Source: Comamonadaceae bacterium (GTDB taxonomy: Bacteria; Pseudomonadota; Gammaproteobacteria; Burkholderiales; Burkholderiaceae_C). Taken from it: 12,778 nt of DNA. Shown piece by piece: positions 1 to 6,285 of the stretch. The position numbers and the translations under genes were made by a program. The stretch's first letter is position 1. Every line of letters starts with the position of its first letter. The notes under the pieces are model-generated. The model saw only the letters and a list, made by a program, of their open reading frames with translations. It was not told the origin of the DNA and ran no database searches. The stretch is taken from assembly GCA_021286965.1 (NCBI GenBank), contig JAJTBK010000470.1:1-12778 (forward strand). The letters run 5' to 3'.

Positions 1-226
1 CATCGGCGGTGACGGTGACCGGCTGGCGGCCCGCAGGGCGGGCTTCGAGGCGGCAGCGCTTGTCGTTGGCGCCCGACTTGCCCGCGTCTTCGTCGGTCAG
101 AAAGACCTCGATGCGGGTCACGTACTCGCGAAAGCGGGTCATGCGCTCCTGGGTTTCCTGTTGCACCCATTGGGCCAGGGATTCGCCGCCTTGGATTTTG
201 TCGTCGGTATGGACTTGCACTTGCAT
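1..226 (-). CDS. HPF/RaiA-family ribosome-associated protein (partial, N-terminal part only)
   Basis: The first 75 codons are present; the rest lies beyond the left edge. The protein begins MQVQVHTDDKIQGGESLAQW and continues with VTRIEVFLTDEDAGKSGANDKRCRLEARP. This is the pattern of the small ribosome hibernation/modulation family (HPF/RaiA, sigma-54 modulation fold): a beta strand, an amphipathic helix, then strands with the conserved I-x-V-x-L-x-D-E and D-K-R-C-x-x-E-A-R stretches. Members bind the 30S decoding region and slow or protect ribosomes in stress or stationary phase. The start is fixed by a perfect AGGAGG at 235-240, eight bases before the ATG at 226. It lies downstream of slyD on the same strand but is separated from it by a hairpin terminator, so it probably has its own promoter in 227-330; I found no convincing -35/-10 pair there. 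Confidence 0.85.
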   Translation of the reverse strand, partial: MQVQVHTDDKIQGGESLAQWVQQETQERMTRFREYVTRIEVFLTDEDAGKSGANDKRCRLEARPAGRQPVTVTAD

Positions 227-234
227 GGACGTTT

Positions 235-240
235 CCTCCT
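235..240 (-). promoter_or_regulatory. Shine-Dalgarno of the HPF/RaiA-like gene
   Basis: AGGAGG on the minus strand, eight bases from the ATG at 226. It is the strongest ribosome binding site in the window and decides the start of the left-edge gene. Confidence 0.85.
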
Positions 241-332
241 GTCAGGACCCCTGCGAATTGCCGGGGGACGCTGTCATCTTAACGCCATGCCAGCGTGCTT
301 TTGGCAACTTGGTGCTACTCCATGTTCAGGGT

Positions 333-377
333 AAAAAAATAGCCGTAGCGCTTTTTGAATAAGCGTCTACAGCTATT
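333..377 (-). terminator. Intrinsic terminator downstream of slyD
   Basis: Read on the minus strand, the arm at 377-361 (AAGCGTCTACAGCTATT on plus) pairs with the arm at 353-338 (AATAGCCGTAGCGCTT on plus), with one mismatch and one bulged base. The loop is seven bases (354-360). The second arm runs straight into seven T on the minus strand (339-333). It starts 14 bases after the slyD stop. Stem, loop and T-run are seen directly; function as a terminator is inferred. Confidence 0.75.
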
Positions 378-390
378 TAATTGATAGCAA
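333..390. repeat. Intergenic palindromic repeat, copy 1
   Basis: The block AATAGC-GTAG-CGCTT / AAGCG-CTAC-AGCTATT followed by TTGATAGC has the same building blocks (AGCGT, AGCTAT, GATAGC) as the inverted pair at 4950-5031. It resembles a short dispersed intergenic element common in Comamonadaceae genomes; that recollection is from general knowledge, not from a search. Here one arm pair doubles as the slyD terminator. Confidence 0.55.
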
Positions 391-394
391 TCAA
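381..394. promoter_or_regulatory. FNR/Anr-type box at the end of slyD (possibly fortuitous)
   Basis: TTGATAGCAATCAA matches the FNR consensus TTGAT-N4-ATCAA at all ten fixed positions. It overlaps the slyD stop codon and lies about 155 bp upstream of the HPF/RaiA-like start. Its left half is also part of the intergenic repeat (TTGATAGC), so the match may be a by-product of that repeat. The consensus is established knowledge; function here is doubtful. Confidence 0.3.
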
Positions 395-861
395 TGGTGG
401 TGGCCGTGGCCGCCGTGCACGTGGCCGTGGGCAATTTCCTCGGCCGTGGCCGGGCGCACCTCGGTGACTGTGGCGCTCAGGCGCAGTGCCTGGCCGGCCA
501 GCGGGTGGTTGCCGTCCAGGTGCACCTCGGGGCCTTTGATCTTGACCACGCGATACGCCTGGGGTTCACCGTCCGGGCCCGGGCCGCGCAACATGCCGCC
601 GACCTTGACGCCGGGCGGAAAGTCGGCCTTGGCGATGGTCTGCACCAGGCGCGGGTCGTGCGCGCCAAAGGCATCTTCCACCGCCAGCTCCAGCTGCAGC
701 GCGTAGCCCTGGCCCTGGCCTTCGAGGGCCGCCTCGGCCTTGGGGAAAAGGCCGTTGTAGCCGCCGTGCAGATAGGCCAGGTGGCCGCCGTCCAGGCGCT
801 TGCCCTGCAGATCCGTGATGTGGTAGCTCAGGGTGACGGCCATGTCTTTGCTGATGTTCAT
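391..861 (-). CDS. slyD: FKBP-type peptidyl-prolyl isomerase, SlyD-like
   Basis: A 156-residue cytoplasmic FKBP-type prolyl isomerase/chaperone. The N-terminal FKBP half reads MNISKDMAVTLSYHITDLQG and contains LAYLHGGYNGLFPKAEAAL. The flap-like IF (insert-in-flap) chaperone domain spans about residues 66-122 (AFGAHDPRLV to VHLDGNHPLAG, the SlyD signature). The protein closes at residues 145-156 with HGHVHGGHGHHH, a metal-binding tail that in SlyD binds nickel and serves hydrogenase maturation or metal handling. I chose the ATG at 861 because family members start with about this spacing to the V-T-L-x-Y strand; the ATG at 843 would cut into it. The reading frame stays open far upstream (to 1494), but that part is antisense-type junk overlapping the lipoprotein gene. 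A terminator follows the stop. Confidence 0.93.
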   Translation of the reverse strand: MNISKDMAVTLSYHITDLQGKRLDGGHLAYLHGGYNGLFPKAEAALEGQGQGYALQLELAVEDAFGAHDPRLVQTIAKADFPPGVKVGGMLRGPGPDGEPQAYRVVKIKGPEVHLDGNHPLAGQALRLSATVTEVRPATAEEIAHGHVHGGHGHHH

Positions 862-935
862 GCCTTGCTTTCGGGGGAAAAAACGGCCTGCATTGTCCCA
901 GAAGGCGGCCGCCAGGGGGCTGTGCCCGGGGCCGT

Positions 936-1475
936 TTAAAACGCCACTTCCAGGCCCTGCGCCGTGACGCGGATGGCGCTGGGCGTGAGCTGCAGGCGCT
1001 GCAGCCTGTCCTGCTCGGCGGCACTGAGCTGGTACAGCGCCACCTCGCCCCAGGACTGCAGCGCCGCCGGCGCCAGCAGCTGCTGCACCAGCGCGGCGGC
1101 GCGTGTGGGCAGGCCGTCGAGCTGCAGCTGCAGCAGCTGCACTTCGGTGGCGTACAGGCTGTGTTCGGCGCTGGCGTAGCGCAGGCCGAATTCGAGCGTC
1201 AGCTCGCCGGTGCGCGGCTGGGGCAGCAGCGGGCCCGAGAGCTCCAGCGGGCACAGCGCGGCCAGGCGGTTGCTTTCCGGGCGCAGCTGCAGCTGGGGTT
1301 CTTGCAGCAGCAGCTGCCAGCTGCCAGCGAGCGCCTGGCGGCGTGGAAAGCGCGCTGCCAGCGCTGCCTGCAGCTGCGCCAGGGTGATGGTGTGGCTGCG
1401 CCCGCCGGGGGTGCAGGCAGCGAGCCAGGGCAGGGACAGCAGGGCGATGGTGGTGAGGGCGTGGCGGCGTTGCAT
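936..1475 (-). CDS. DUF1439/YceB-like lipoprotein
   Basis: 179 residues. The N-terminus MQRRHALTTIALLSLPWLAAC is a lipoprotein signal peptide with lipobox L-A-A-C, so Cys21 should be lipidated. The mature part (HTITLAQLQAALAARFPRR, then LLLQEPQLQLRPESNRLAAL and GELTLEFGLRYASAEHSLYATEVQL) matches the DUF1439 pattern of YceB-type lipoproteins, a lipid-binding-like beta fold of unknown role. I chose the ATG at 1475 because it places the signal peptide at the N-terminus. A longer version from 1553 would add 26 residues in front of it and would overlap the regulatory boxes. No clear Shine-Dalgarno is seen before either start. It is followed after 74 bases by slyD on the same strand, so the two may be cotranscribed. 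Confidence 0.75.
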   Translation of the reverse strand: MQRRHALTTIALLSLPWLAACTPGGRSHTITLAQLQAALAARFPRRQALAGSWQLLLQEPQLQLRPESNRLAALCPLELSGPLLPQPRTGELTLEFGLRYASAEHSLYATEVQLLQLQLDGLPTRAAALVQQLLAPAALQSWGEVALYQLSAAEQDRLQRLQLTPSAIRVTAQGLEVAF

Positions 1476-1521
1476 GGCCTGGCGATGCTGGCACAAGACG
1501 GCCGGTGGCGGGGCTACGAGC

Positions 1522-1535
1522 TTGATGAATATCAA
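1522..1535. promoter_or_regulatory. FNR/Anr-type binding box
   Basis: TTGATGAATATCAA matches the FNR/Anr consensus TTGAT-N4-ATCAA at all fixed positions and is extended to CTTGAT-N4-ATCAAG. It sits between the divergent lipoprotein gene and the chemotaxis receptor, about 70 bp upstream of the candidate receptor transcription start. That is close to positions used by FNR-type activators binding upstream of the promoter. It lies 47 bp upstream of the lipoprotein ATG. Sequence and consensus match are seen directly; binding is inferred. Confidence 0.6.
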
Positions 1536-1550
1536 GTGTTGATGGAAATA

Positions 1551-1566
1551 CAAGGGTTAACCCTTG
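1551..1566. promoter_or_regulatory. 16-bp perfect palindrome, candidate operator
   Basis: CAAGGGTTAACCCTTG is a perfect palindrome, 15 bp to the right of the FNR-type box and overlapping the candidate -35 element of the chemotaxis receptor. A spacer-free palindrome overlapping -35 fits a repressor operator for a dimeric regulator. I do not recognise the regulator. Confidence 0.5.
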
Positions 1567-1591
1567 TCGTTTATGACCACGTTCTTACAAT
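1564..1591 (+). promoter_or_regulatory. Candidate sigma-70 promoter of the chemotaxis receptor gene
   Basis: TTGTCG (1564-1569), a 16-bp spacer and TACAAT (1586-1591) form a plausible weak -35/good -10 pair. Transcription would start near 1598 and leave an AT-rich leader of about 65 bases before the GTG at 1665. The weak -35 would suit activator dependence. Confidence 0.4.
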
Positions 1592-1664
1592 TTAGTAAAT
1601 ATACGTAACAAACAAATTGATTTTGTTTTTATGCTCGTCACTCCTTTCATGGGGAATTTCTATC

Positions 1665-3257
1665 GTGCGCACCCTTGCTTTTTCTCCTTGGTCGCCGCGC
1701 CAATGGCGCATCGGCACCCGTATGACGGCTGGTTTCGGCATCCTGATCGCCCTGGTGTTGGTGGTCGTTGGTGTCGGTTTGCTGCGCCTCAATGGCCTGG
1801 TGGAGCTCAATCGCCAGATCATCGAGCGCGAATGGATCAAGGCCGAGGCGGCGAACAACCTCAGCAGCGTGGCGCAGGCCAATGCGCGGCGCACCATCGA
1901 GGTTTTCTTTGCCGACGATGCCGCTCTGCGCGCGCAAAAGCGCAATGAAATTTTGGCCGCGCGTGCGAGCTTCGTGCAGTCGTTCGAGACGCTGCAAAAA
2001 CTCGTCTACCGCCCCGAGGGCAAGCAGATGCTGGCCCAGGCCGAGGCTGCGCGCCAGCGCTACATTGGCTCGCAGGCGCGCTTCAACGAGCTGCTCGACG
2101 CCGGTGAGCGCGCACAGGCGCAGGAGGAGCTGCAGCAGCGCACCCTGCCCGAGCTGGCGCTTTTGCAAGCGCACGTCGATGACCTGGCCAAGCTGCAGAA
2201 GCAGCTGGTCGATGAAAGTGGTGCCCGCGCCCAGGCGCAGGCGCAGCAGGCACGCCTGCTGCTGCTGGGCGTGGGCCTGGCGGGGGTGCTGCTCGGGCTG
2301 TGGCTGGCGCGCTGGATCACGCTGTCGGTGGCGCAGCCGCTGCAGCAGGCCGTGGCCGTGGCGCAGGCGGTGGCGCAGGGCGACCTGCGCAGCCAGATCG
2401 AGGTGCGCAGTGTCGACGAAACCGGCCAGCTGCTGCAGGCGCTGCAGGGCATGAACCACAGCCTGGTGGCCATCGTGCACGAGGTGCGCGAGGGCAGCCA
2501 CACCATTGCCACCGCCACCCACCAGATTGCCGCCGGCAACTCCGATCTGTCGTCGCGCACCGAGCAGCAGGCGGCGGCGGTGGAGCAGACCACGGCCTCG
2601 ATGCAGGAGCTCGCTGGCACGGTGCAGCAAAACTACGCCAGCGGCCAGCAGGCCAACCAGCTCGCCGATTCGGCCTCGCAGGTGGCGGTGCGCGGTGGCT
2701 CGGTGGTCAGCGAAGTGGTGCACACCATGGAGGCCATCAACAGCTCCTCGCGCAAGATCGCCGACATCATCGGCGTCATCGACTCCATTGCTTTCCAGAC
2801 CAACATCCTGGCGCTCAACGCCGCTGTCGAGGCCGCACGCGCCGGCGAGCAGGGCCGGGGCTTTGCCGTCGTCGCCAGCGAGGTGCGCCAGCTCGCCGGG
2901 CGCAGCGCCGAGGCGGCGAAGGAGATCAAGGCCCTGATCGCCACCTCGGTGGACAACGTCAGCACCGGCTGCGTCCAGGTCGAGCAGGCCGGCAGCACCA
3001 TGGACGAGATCGTCGCCAGCGTGCGCCGCGTCTCCGACCTGATGGGCGAGATCAGCAGCGCCAGTGCCGACCAGAGCCAGGGCATCGAGCAGATCAACCA
3101 GGCCATGGGGCAGATGGACCAGGTGACGCAGTCCAACGCCGCCCTGGTCGAGGAGGCGGCCGCCGCCGCCCAGTCGCTGCAGCGCCAGGCGCAGGCGCTG
3201 GTGCAGTCGGTGAGCGTGTTCCAGCTGCCGCCGCTGGCCCTGCAGGTGCCGGGTTAG
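1665..3257 (+). CDS. Methyl-accepting chemotaxis protein
   Basis: 530 residues. TM1 is at about 21-42 (the [12 protein letters not shown] run). A periplasmic four-helix-bundle-type ligand domain follows at about 43-195, then TM2 at about 196-216, HAMP at about 217-270 and the long cytoplasmic signalling coiled coil. The hairpin tip near residues 371-405 carries the hallmark [20 protein letters not shown] followed by [14 protein letters not shown]. It would signal through CheW/CheA to the flagellar motor. The C-terminus ([14 protein letters not shown]) has no NWETF-like tether for CheR/CheB. I chose GTG 1665 because GGGGA at 1651-1655 lies about nine bases before it and the following residues (RTLAFSP...[11 protein letters not shown]) look like normal receptor N-termini. 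A TTG at 1617 would add 16 hydrophobic residues without a ribosome binding site. The ligand cannot be inferred. Confidence 0.93.
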   Translation: MRTLAFSPWSPRQWRIGTRMTAGFGILIALVLVVVGVGLLRLNGLVELNRQIIEREWIKAEAANNLSSVAQANARRTIEVFFADDAALRAQKRNEILAARASFVQSFETLQKLVYRPEGKQMLAQAEAARQRYIGSQARFNELLDAGERAQAQEELQQRTLPELALLQAHVDDLAKLQKQLVDESGARAQAQAQQARLLLLGVGLAGVLLGLWLARWITLSVAQPLQQAVAVAQAVAQGDLRSQIEVRSVDETGQLLQALQGMNHSLVAIVHEVREGSHTIATATHQIAAGNSDLSSRTEQQAAAVEQTTASMQELAGTVQQNYASGQQANQLADSASQVAVRGGSVVSEVVHTMEAINSSSRKIADIIGVIDSIAFQTNILALNAAVEAARAGEQGRGFAVVASEVRQLAGRSAEAAKEIKALIATSVDNVSTGCVQVEQAGSTMDEIVASVRRVSDLMGEISSASADQSQGIEQINQAMGQMDQVTQSNAALVEEAAAAAQSLQRQAQALVQSVSVFQLPPLALQVPG

Positions 3258-3263
3258 GGGCGG

Positions 3264-4361
3264 TTAAACAATCACCCCGCCGCCCAGGCAGACCTCGCCG
3301 TCGTAGAGCACGGCGCTCTGCCCCGGCGTCACGGCCCACTGCGGCCCGGTAAAGGCCAGCGCAAAGCCGCCCTCCTCGGGCGTGAAATGGCAGGCCGCGT
3401 CCTGCTGGCGGTAGCGGGTTTTGGCGGCGTAGGCGCCGGCGGCGGGCGCCTGGCCGGCGACCCAGCTTACGTCCTGCGCCTGCAGCTGGGGCGAGAGCAG
3501 CCAGGGGTGGTCGTGCCCCTGCACCACGACGAGGGTGTTTTTCTCCACCTCTTTGCGCGCCACGAACCAGGGCGCGTGCTCGCCGGCGCCGCGCGCGGCG
3601 CCCTTTTCCTTCACGCCGCCAATGCCCAGGCCCTGGCGCTGGCCCAGGGTGTAGAACGACAGGCCGACGTGCTGGCCGAGCTTGCGCCCCCGGTCATCGC
3701 GGATCGGGCCGGGTTCCTTGGAGATGTAGCGGTTCAAAAACTCGCGAAACGGCCGCTCGCCGATGAAGCAGATGCCGGTCGAGTCTTTTTTCTTCGCGTT
3801 CGGCAGGCCGATCTCGGCGGCGATGCGGCGCACCTCGCTCTTGTGCAGCTCGCCCACGGGGAACAGCGTTTTGGACAGCTGCGCCTGGTTCAAGCGGTGC
3901 AGAAAATAGCTCTGGTCCTTGGCCGGATCGAGCCCCTTGAGCAGCTCGAACAGGCCGCTGGCCGGGTTCTGGCGCACGCGTGCGTAGTGGCCGGTGGCGA
4001 TTTTTTCCGCGCCCAGGCGCATGGCGTGGTCCAGGAACGATTTGAACTTGATCTCGGCGTTGCACAGGATGTCGGGGTTGGGCGTGCGCCCGGCCTGGTA
4101 CTCGCGCAAAAACTCGGCAAAGACGCGGTCTTTGTACTCGGCGGCGAAGTTGACGTGCTCGATCTCGATGCCCAGCACGTCGGCCACGCTGGCGGCGTCG
4201 AGGAAATCCTGGCGGCTGGAGCAAAACTCGCTGTCGTCGTCATCCTCCCAGTTTTTCATGAAGATGGCGACCACCTCGTGGCCTTGCTGCTGGAGAAGAT
4301 GGGCCGTGACGGCGGAGTCCACCCCACCCGACAGGCCGACGACGACGCGCTGTTTTTTCAT
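3264..4361 (-). CDS. mnmA: tRNA-specific 2-thiouridylase MnmA
   Basis: 365 residues, full length. MnmA transfers sulfur to C2 of U34 in the tRNAs for Lys, Glu and Gln, using ATP to adenylate the base and sulfur relayed from the IscS/Tus system. The PP-loop is at residues 11-16 (SGGVDS). The two catalytic cysteines are Cys100 in [13 protein letters not shown] and Cys198 in [10 protein letters not shown]. The tRNA-recognition loop (YLREYQ-like [14 protein letters not shown]) and the C-terminal beta-barrel ([23 protein letters not shown]) are all present. The ATG at 4361 gives the canonical [18 protein letters not shown] start, though no clear Shine-Dalgarno precedes it. It follows the Nudix gene by 24 bases on the same strand, as in E. 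coli nudJ-mnmA. Its stop lies six bases from the stop of the convergent chemotaxis receptor. Confidence 0.97.
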   Translation of the reverse strand: MKKQRVVVGLSGGVDSAVTAHLLQQQGHEVVAIFMKNWEDDDDSEFCSSRQDFLDAASVADVLGIEIEHVNFAAEYKDRVFAEFLREYQAGRTPNPDILCNAEIKFKSFLDHAMRLGAEKIATGHYARVRQNPASGLFELLKGLDPAKDQSYFLHRLNQAQLSKTLFPVGELHKSEVRRIAAEIGLPNAKKKDSTGICFIGERPFREFLNRYISKEPGPIRDDRGRKLGQHVGLSFYTLGQRQGLGIGGVKEKGAARGAGEHAPWFVARKEVEKNTLVVVQGHDHPWLLSPQLQAQDVSWVAGQAPAAGAYAAKTRYRQQDAACHFTPEEGGFALAFTGPQWAVTPGQSAVLYDGEVCLGGGVIV

Positions 4362-4385
4362 AGGGCAGGGATTATCCCCGCCGCC

Positions 4386-4889
4386 CTATGCCTTTGCCAT
4401 GCGCGGGGCCGGGGCCTGCAGCACGCTGGTGTCGGTGTGGATCAGCGCCAGCGGCGCGCGCTGGCCGGCCAGGTAGTCTTCGATGCACTGCAGCAGCAGC
4501 GGGCTGCGGTGGCGCTCGCGGCAGGCGCGCAGCTCGTCGAGCGTGAGCCAGAAGGCGCGCACGATGCCGTCGTCGAGCGTGCGCCAGCCGTGGTGCGTGC
4601 CGACGCGGCCGTAAAAGGCAAAGCGCAGGTAGGTGATGTCGTCGCCGGTGCGCGTGCGCGTGAAGCGGTTGAGGTACATGCCCACCAGGCCCTGGGGCTC
4701 GAAGTCGTAGGCCGTTTCTTCGAGCACCTCGCGCACGCAGGCCTGCAGCGGCGATTCGCCCGGATCCAGGTGCCCGGCGGGGTTGTTCAGGCGCAGGCCG
4801 TCGGCGGTTTCTTCTTCCACGATGAGAAAGCGCCCATCGTGCTCGACGATGGCGGCGACGGTGACGTTGGGTTTCCAGCGGTTGGGCAT
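4386..4889 (-). CDS. nudJ: Nudix hydrolase, NudJ-like
   Basis: 167 residues from the ATG at 4889. The N-terminus RWKPNVTVAAIVEHDGRFLIVEEET and the Nudix box (G39 H L D P G E45, then R53 E54 V L E57 E58) match NudJ-type hydrolases. In E. coli these hydrolyse HMP-PP and other pyrophosphates and are encoded beside mnmA. The box glycine after E-E-x is replaced by Ala60 (E-E-T-A-Y), a mild departure that leaves the metal-binding glutamates intact. Start choice is uncertain: an in-frame ATG at 4898 and a GTG at 4919 are also possible and none has a good ribosome binding site. I chose 4889 because family members begin with M-x-x-R-W-K-P-N-V-T-V-A-A. It is probably cotranscribed with mnmA. Confidence 0.88.
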   Translation of the reverse strand: MPNRWKPNVTVAAIVEHDGRFLIVEEETADGLRLNNPAGHLDPGESPLQACVREVLEETAYDFEPQGLVGMYLNRFTRTRTGDDITYLRFAFYGRVGTHHGWRTLDDGIVRAFWLTLDELRACRERHRSPLLLQCIEDYLAGQRAPLALIHTDTSVLQAPAPRMAKA

Positions 4890-4949
4890 GGCGCGCATTA
4901 TCGTGGCGCCGGCTGGCACGGCGATGACAGCTGTTAATGCTCTATTTTT

Positions 4950-5031
4950 GATAGCTATTCACGCTGATACAACAACGTTTTGTCGGCTAAAAAAGCATGA
5001 AAGTGGCGCCAAACAAGCGTCAGTAGCTATC
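4950..5031. repeat. Intergenic palindromic repeat, copy 2 (inverted pair)
   Basis: GATAGCTATTCACGCT (4950-4965) and AGCGTCAGTAGCTATC (5016-5031) are inverted repeats matching at 14 of 16 positions across a 50-base loop. The blocks are those of the element at 333-390. The right arm overlaps the end of the GNAT gene and supplies its last codons and stop. A hairpin from this pair could also act as a weak 3' end for the gene. Confidence 0.55.
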
Positions 5032-5523
5032 GTTTTTGCGCAGCATGTACACCGCCTCGGGCCCGTAGCCGGCCAGGTGCAGGCGCTGCGTGGGGCAGGC
5101 CAGCGCTTGTGGCTGGTAGCCGTGGCGCGCCCAGTAGCGCTGCGCGCCCTGCACCGCCACCAGGGCGCCGTAGCGCAGGCCCTGGGCCGGCAGTGCCGCC
5201 AGCAGGGCCGGGCCCAGGCCCTGGCCGGCGCATTCGGGCAACACCGCCATGTCGTGCAGGTAGGCGGTGTCGGGCGTGGCCACGGTGTCGAAGTCGCCGT
5301 GCAGCGGCGTCACCTTGCCCTGCAGGCTGCGGTAGGCCGCGAGGTAGGCGAGCACGCGCCCGCCGGCGTCGGTGATGACTTGCGACAGGTTGGCCGGGCT
5401 TTGCAGGCGCCGGGCAAAGACGGCGTGGCCCTCCACGTACTGCGCGCCGTAGCAGGCGCGCTGCACCGCCAGCAGGCCCGGCAGATCGGCCAGCGCCAGG
5501 GGGCGCGCGGCCCACGCGCTCAT
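5020..5523 (-). CDS. GNAT-family N-acetyltransferase
   Basis: 167 residues, one GNAT domain. The acetyl-CoA pyrophosphate-binding motif A is at residues 88-107 (YLHDMAVLPECAGQGLGPAL, with Q101-G-x-G104), followed by the C-terminal W-A-R-H-G-Y-Q-P segment that closes GNAT folds. The substrate cannot be told; the A-R-P-L-A-L-A-D-L-P N-terminus is usual for small-molecule acetyltransferases such as those acting on amines or amino acids. Its ATG (5523) overlaps the TGA of the riboflavin synthase gene as ATGA, so it is translationally coupled to it. The last residues (N-D-S-Y) and the stop are encoded by an intergenic repeat, suggesting that the repeat inserted at the gene's end and replaced the original terminus. 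Confidence 0.85.
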   Translation of the reverse strand: MSAWAARPLALADLPGLLAVQRACYGAQYVEGHAVFARRLQSPANLSQVITDAGGRVLAYLAAYRSLQGKVTPLHGDFDTVATPDTAYLHDMAVLPECAGQGLGPALLAALPAQGLRYGALVAVQGAQRYWARHGYQPQALACPTQRLHLAGYGPEAVYMLRKNDSY

Positions 5524-6221
5524 GGCTGGGGCGGCGTGGGCAGGTAGTCGTCGAGCGACTGGCCTTTTTCCGCCAGCAGGGCTTCGAGCACCGGCGCCAG
5601 GCGCCCCAGGCTCTCGTGCACCGCCTCGCGCACGGTATCGACCAGCACCTGGGTGCTGCGCTCGATCTCCACGTTCAGCTGCGCGCCCGCCTGCAGGTCC
5701 TCGAACACCGTGGCGCGGCGTGTTTCGGGGATCAGCCAGACCTCGAACCAGCCCTCGGCGCGGTTCATCTCGGCCACCGTCAGGCTGGCGCCGTGCACGG
5801 CGATGTAGCCCTTGGCGAAGATGTAGCGCGCAAACGCGGGCGGCACGGCCAGGCGCCAGACGCGGTTGTTCTCGCTCTCGCGCACGCTGGCCAGCTGCGC
5901 CACGCAGTCCACGTGGCCCGACAGCGGGTGGCCGCCGATCTCGGCGCCATCCTTGGCCGCGCGCTCGACGTTCACGCGCTGGCCCTGCCGGTATTGCCCG
6001 AGGGTGGTGATGGCCAGGCTTTGCTGCATGACGTCAAAGCGCGCCTGCGTCGGCGACACGATCTGCGTCACCGTCAGGCAGACGCCGTCGGTGGCGACGC
6101 TGGCGCCAATCGCCAGATCCTGGCAAAAGCCCTCGGGAAAATCGAGCGTGAAGGTGCGCAGGCCGGCGCGCTCGTCGATGGCGGCAATGACCGCCGTGGC
6201 CTGGACGATGCCTGTGAACAT
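5520..6221 (-). CDS. ribC: Riboflavin synthase (alpha chain), E. coli RibC type
   Basis: 233 residues. It dismutates two 6,7-dimethyl-8-ribityllumazine molecules to riboflavin. Two lumazine-binding beta-barrels are visible: barrel 1 with the MFTGIVQ start, GASVATDGVCLTVTQI and NVERAAKDGAEIGGHPLSGH (S-G-H at 101-103), and barrel 2 with YIFAKGYIAVHGASLTVAE (Ser146) and VWLIPETRRATVF. The text follows E. coli RibC (also called ribE) more closely than the usual rib-operon enzyme. A C-terminal extension after residue 205 (LGRLAPVLEALLAEKGQSLDDYLPTPPQP) makes it longer than E. coli RibC. The start is certain because MFTGIVQ is invariant and no upstream in-frame start lies after the previous gene. 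No other rib gene is here. It precedes and overlaps the GNAT gene by four bases. Confidence 0.93.
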   Translation of the reverse strand: MFTGIVQATAVIAAIDERAGLRTFTLDFPEGFCQDLAIGASVATDGVCLTVTQIVSPTQARFDVMQQSLAITTLGQYRQGQRVNVERAAKDGAEIGGHPLSGHVDCVAQLASVRESENNRVWRLAVPPAFARYIFAKGYIAVHGASLTVAEMNRAEGWFEVWLIPETRRATVFEDLQAGAQLNVEIERSTQVLVDTVREAVHESLGRLAPVLEALLAEKGQSLDDYLPTPPQP

Positions 6222-6285
6222 GGGGCTGGAGGGGGATGGTGCAAAACGCCCGATTTTGCCACCCGCGCTCCTTGCCGCCCCCGGC

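Noticed and set aside
276..307. TTGCCA and TAAGAT on the minus strand as a promoter for the HPF/RaiA-like gene
   Set aside because: The spacer is 20 bases, too long for a credible sigma-70 promoter.
862..1494. Minus-strand open frame continuous with slyD, extending it by about 210 residues
   Set aside because: The extension is low-complexity Ala/Pro/Arg text overlapping the lipoprotein gene in another frame, while the SlyD start at 861 matches the family.
1617..1664. TTG start for the chemotaxis receptor
   Set aside because: No ribosome binding site precedes it, and the added residues ([14 protein letters not shown]) are unlike receptor N-termini; GTG 1665 is better supported.
4368..4378. 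GGGATTATCCC palindrome in the nudJ-mnmA gap
   Set aside because: Arms of five bases with a one-base centre cannot form a hairpin, and the genes look cotranscribed; it is probably chance.
3387..4937. 516-codon open frame on the plus strand
   Set aside because: It is an antisense shadow of mnmA and the Nudix gene; both real genes have full motif sets on the minus strand.
6222..6285. Possible FMN riboswitch before the riboflavin synthase gene
   Set aside because: Only 64 bases separate it from the previous gene, and the conserved multi-stem RFN pattern is absent; only a small GCAAAA/TTTTGC hairpin (6241-6259) is visible.
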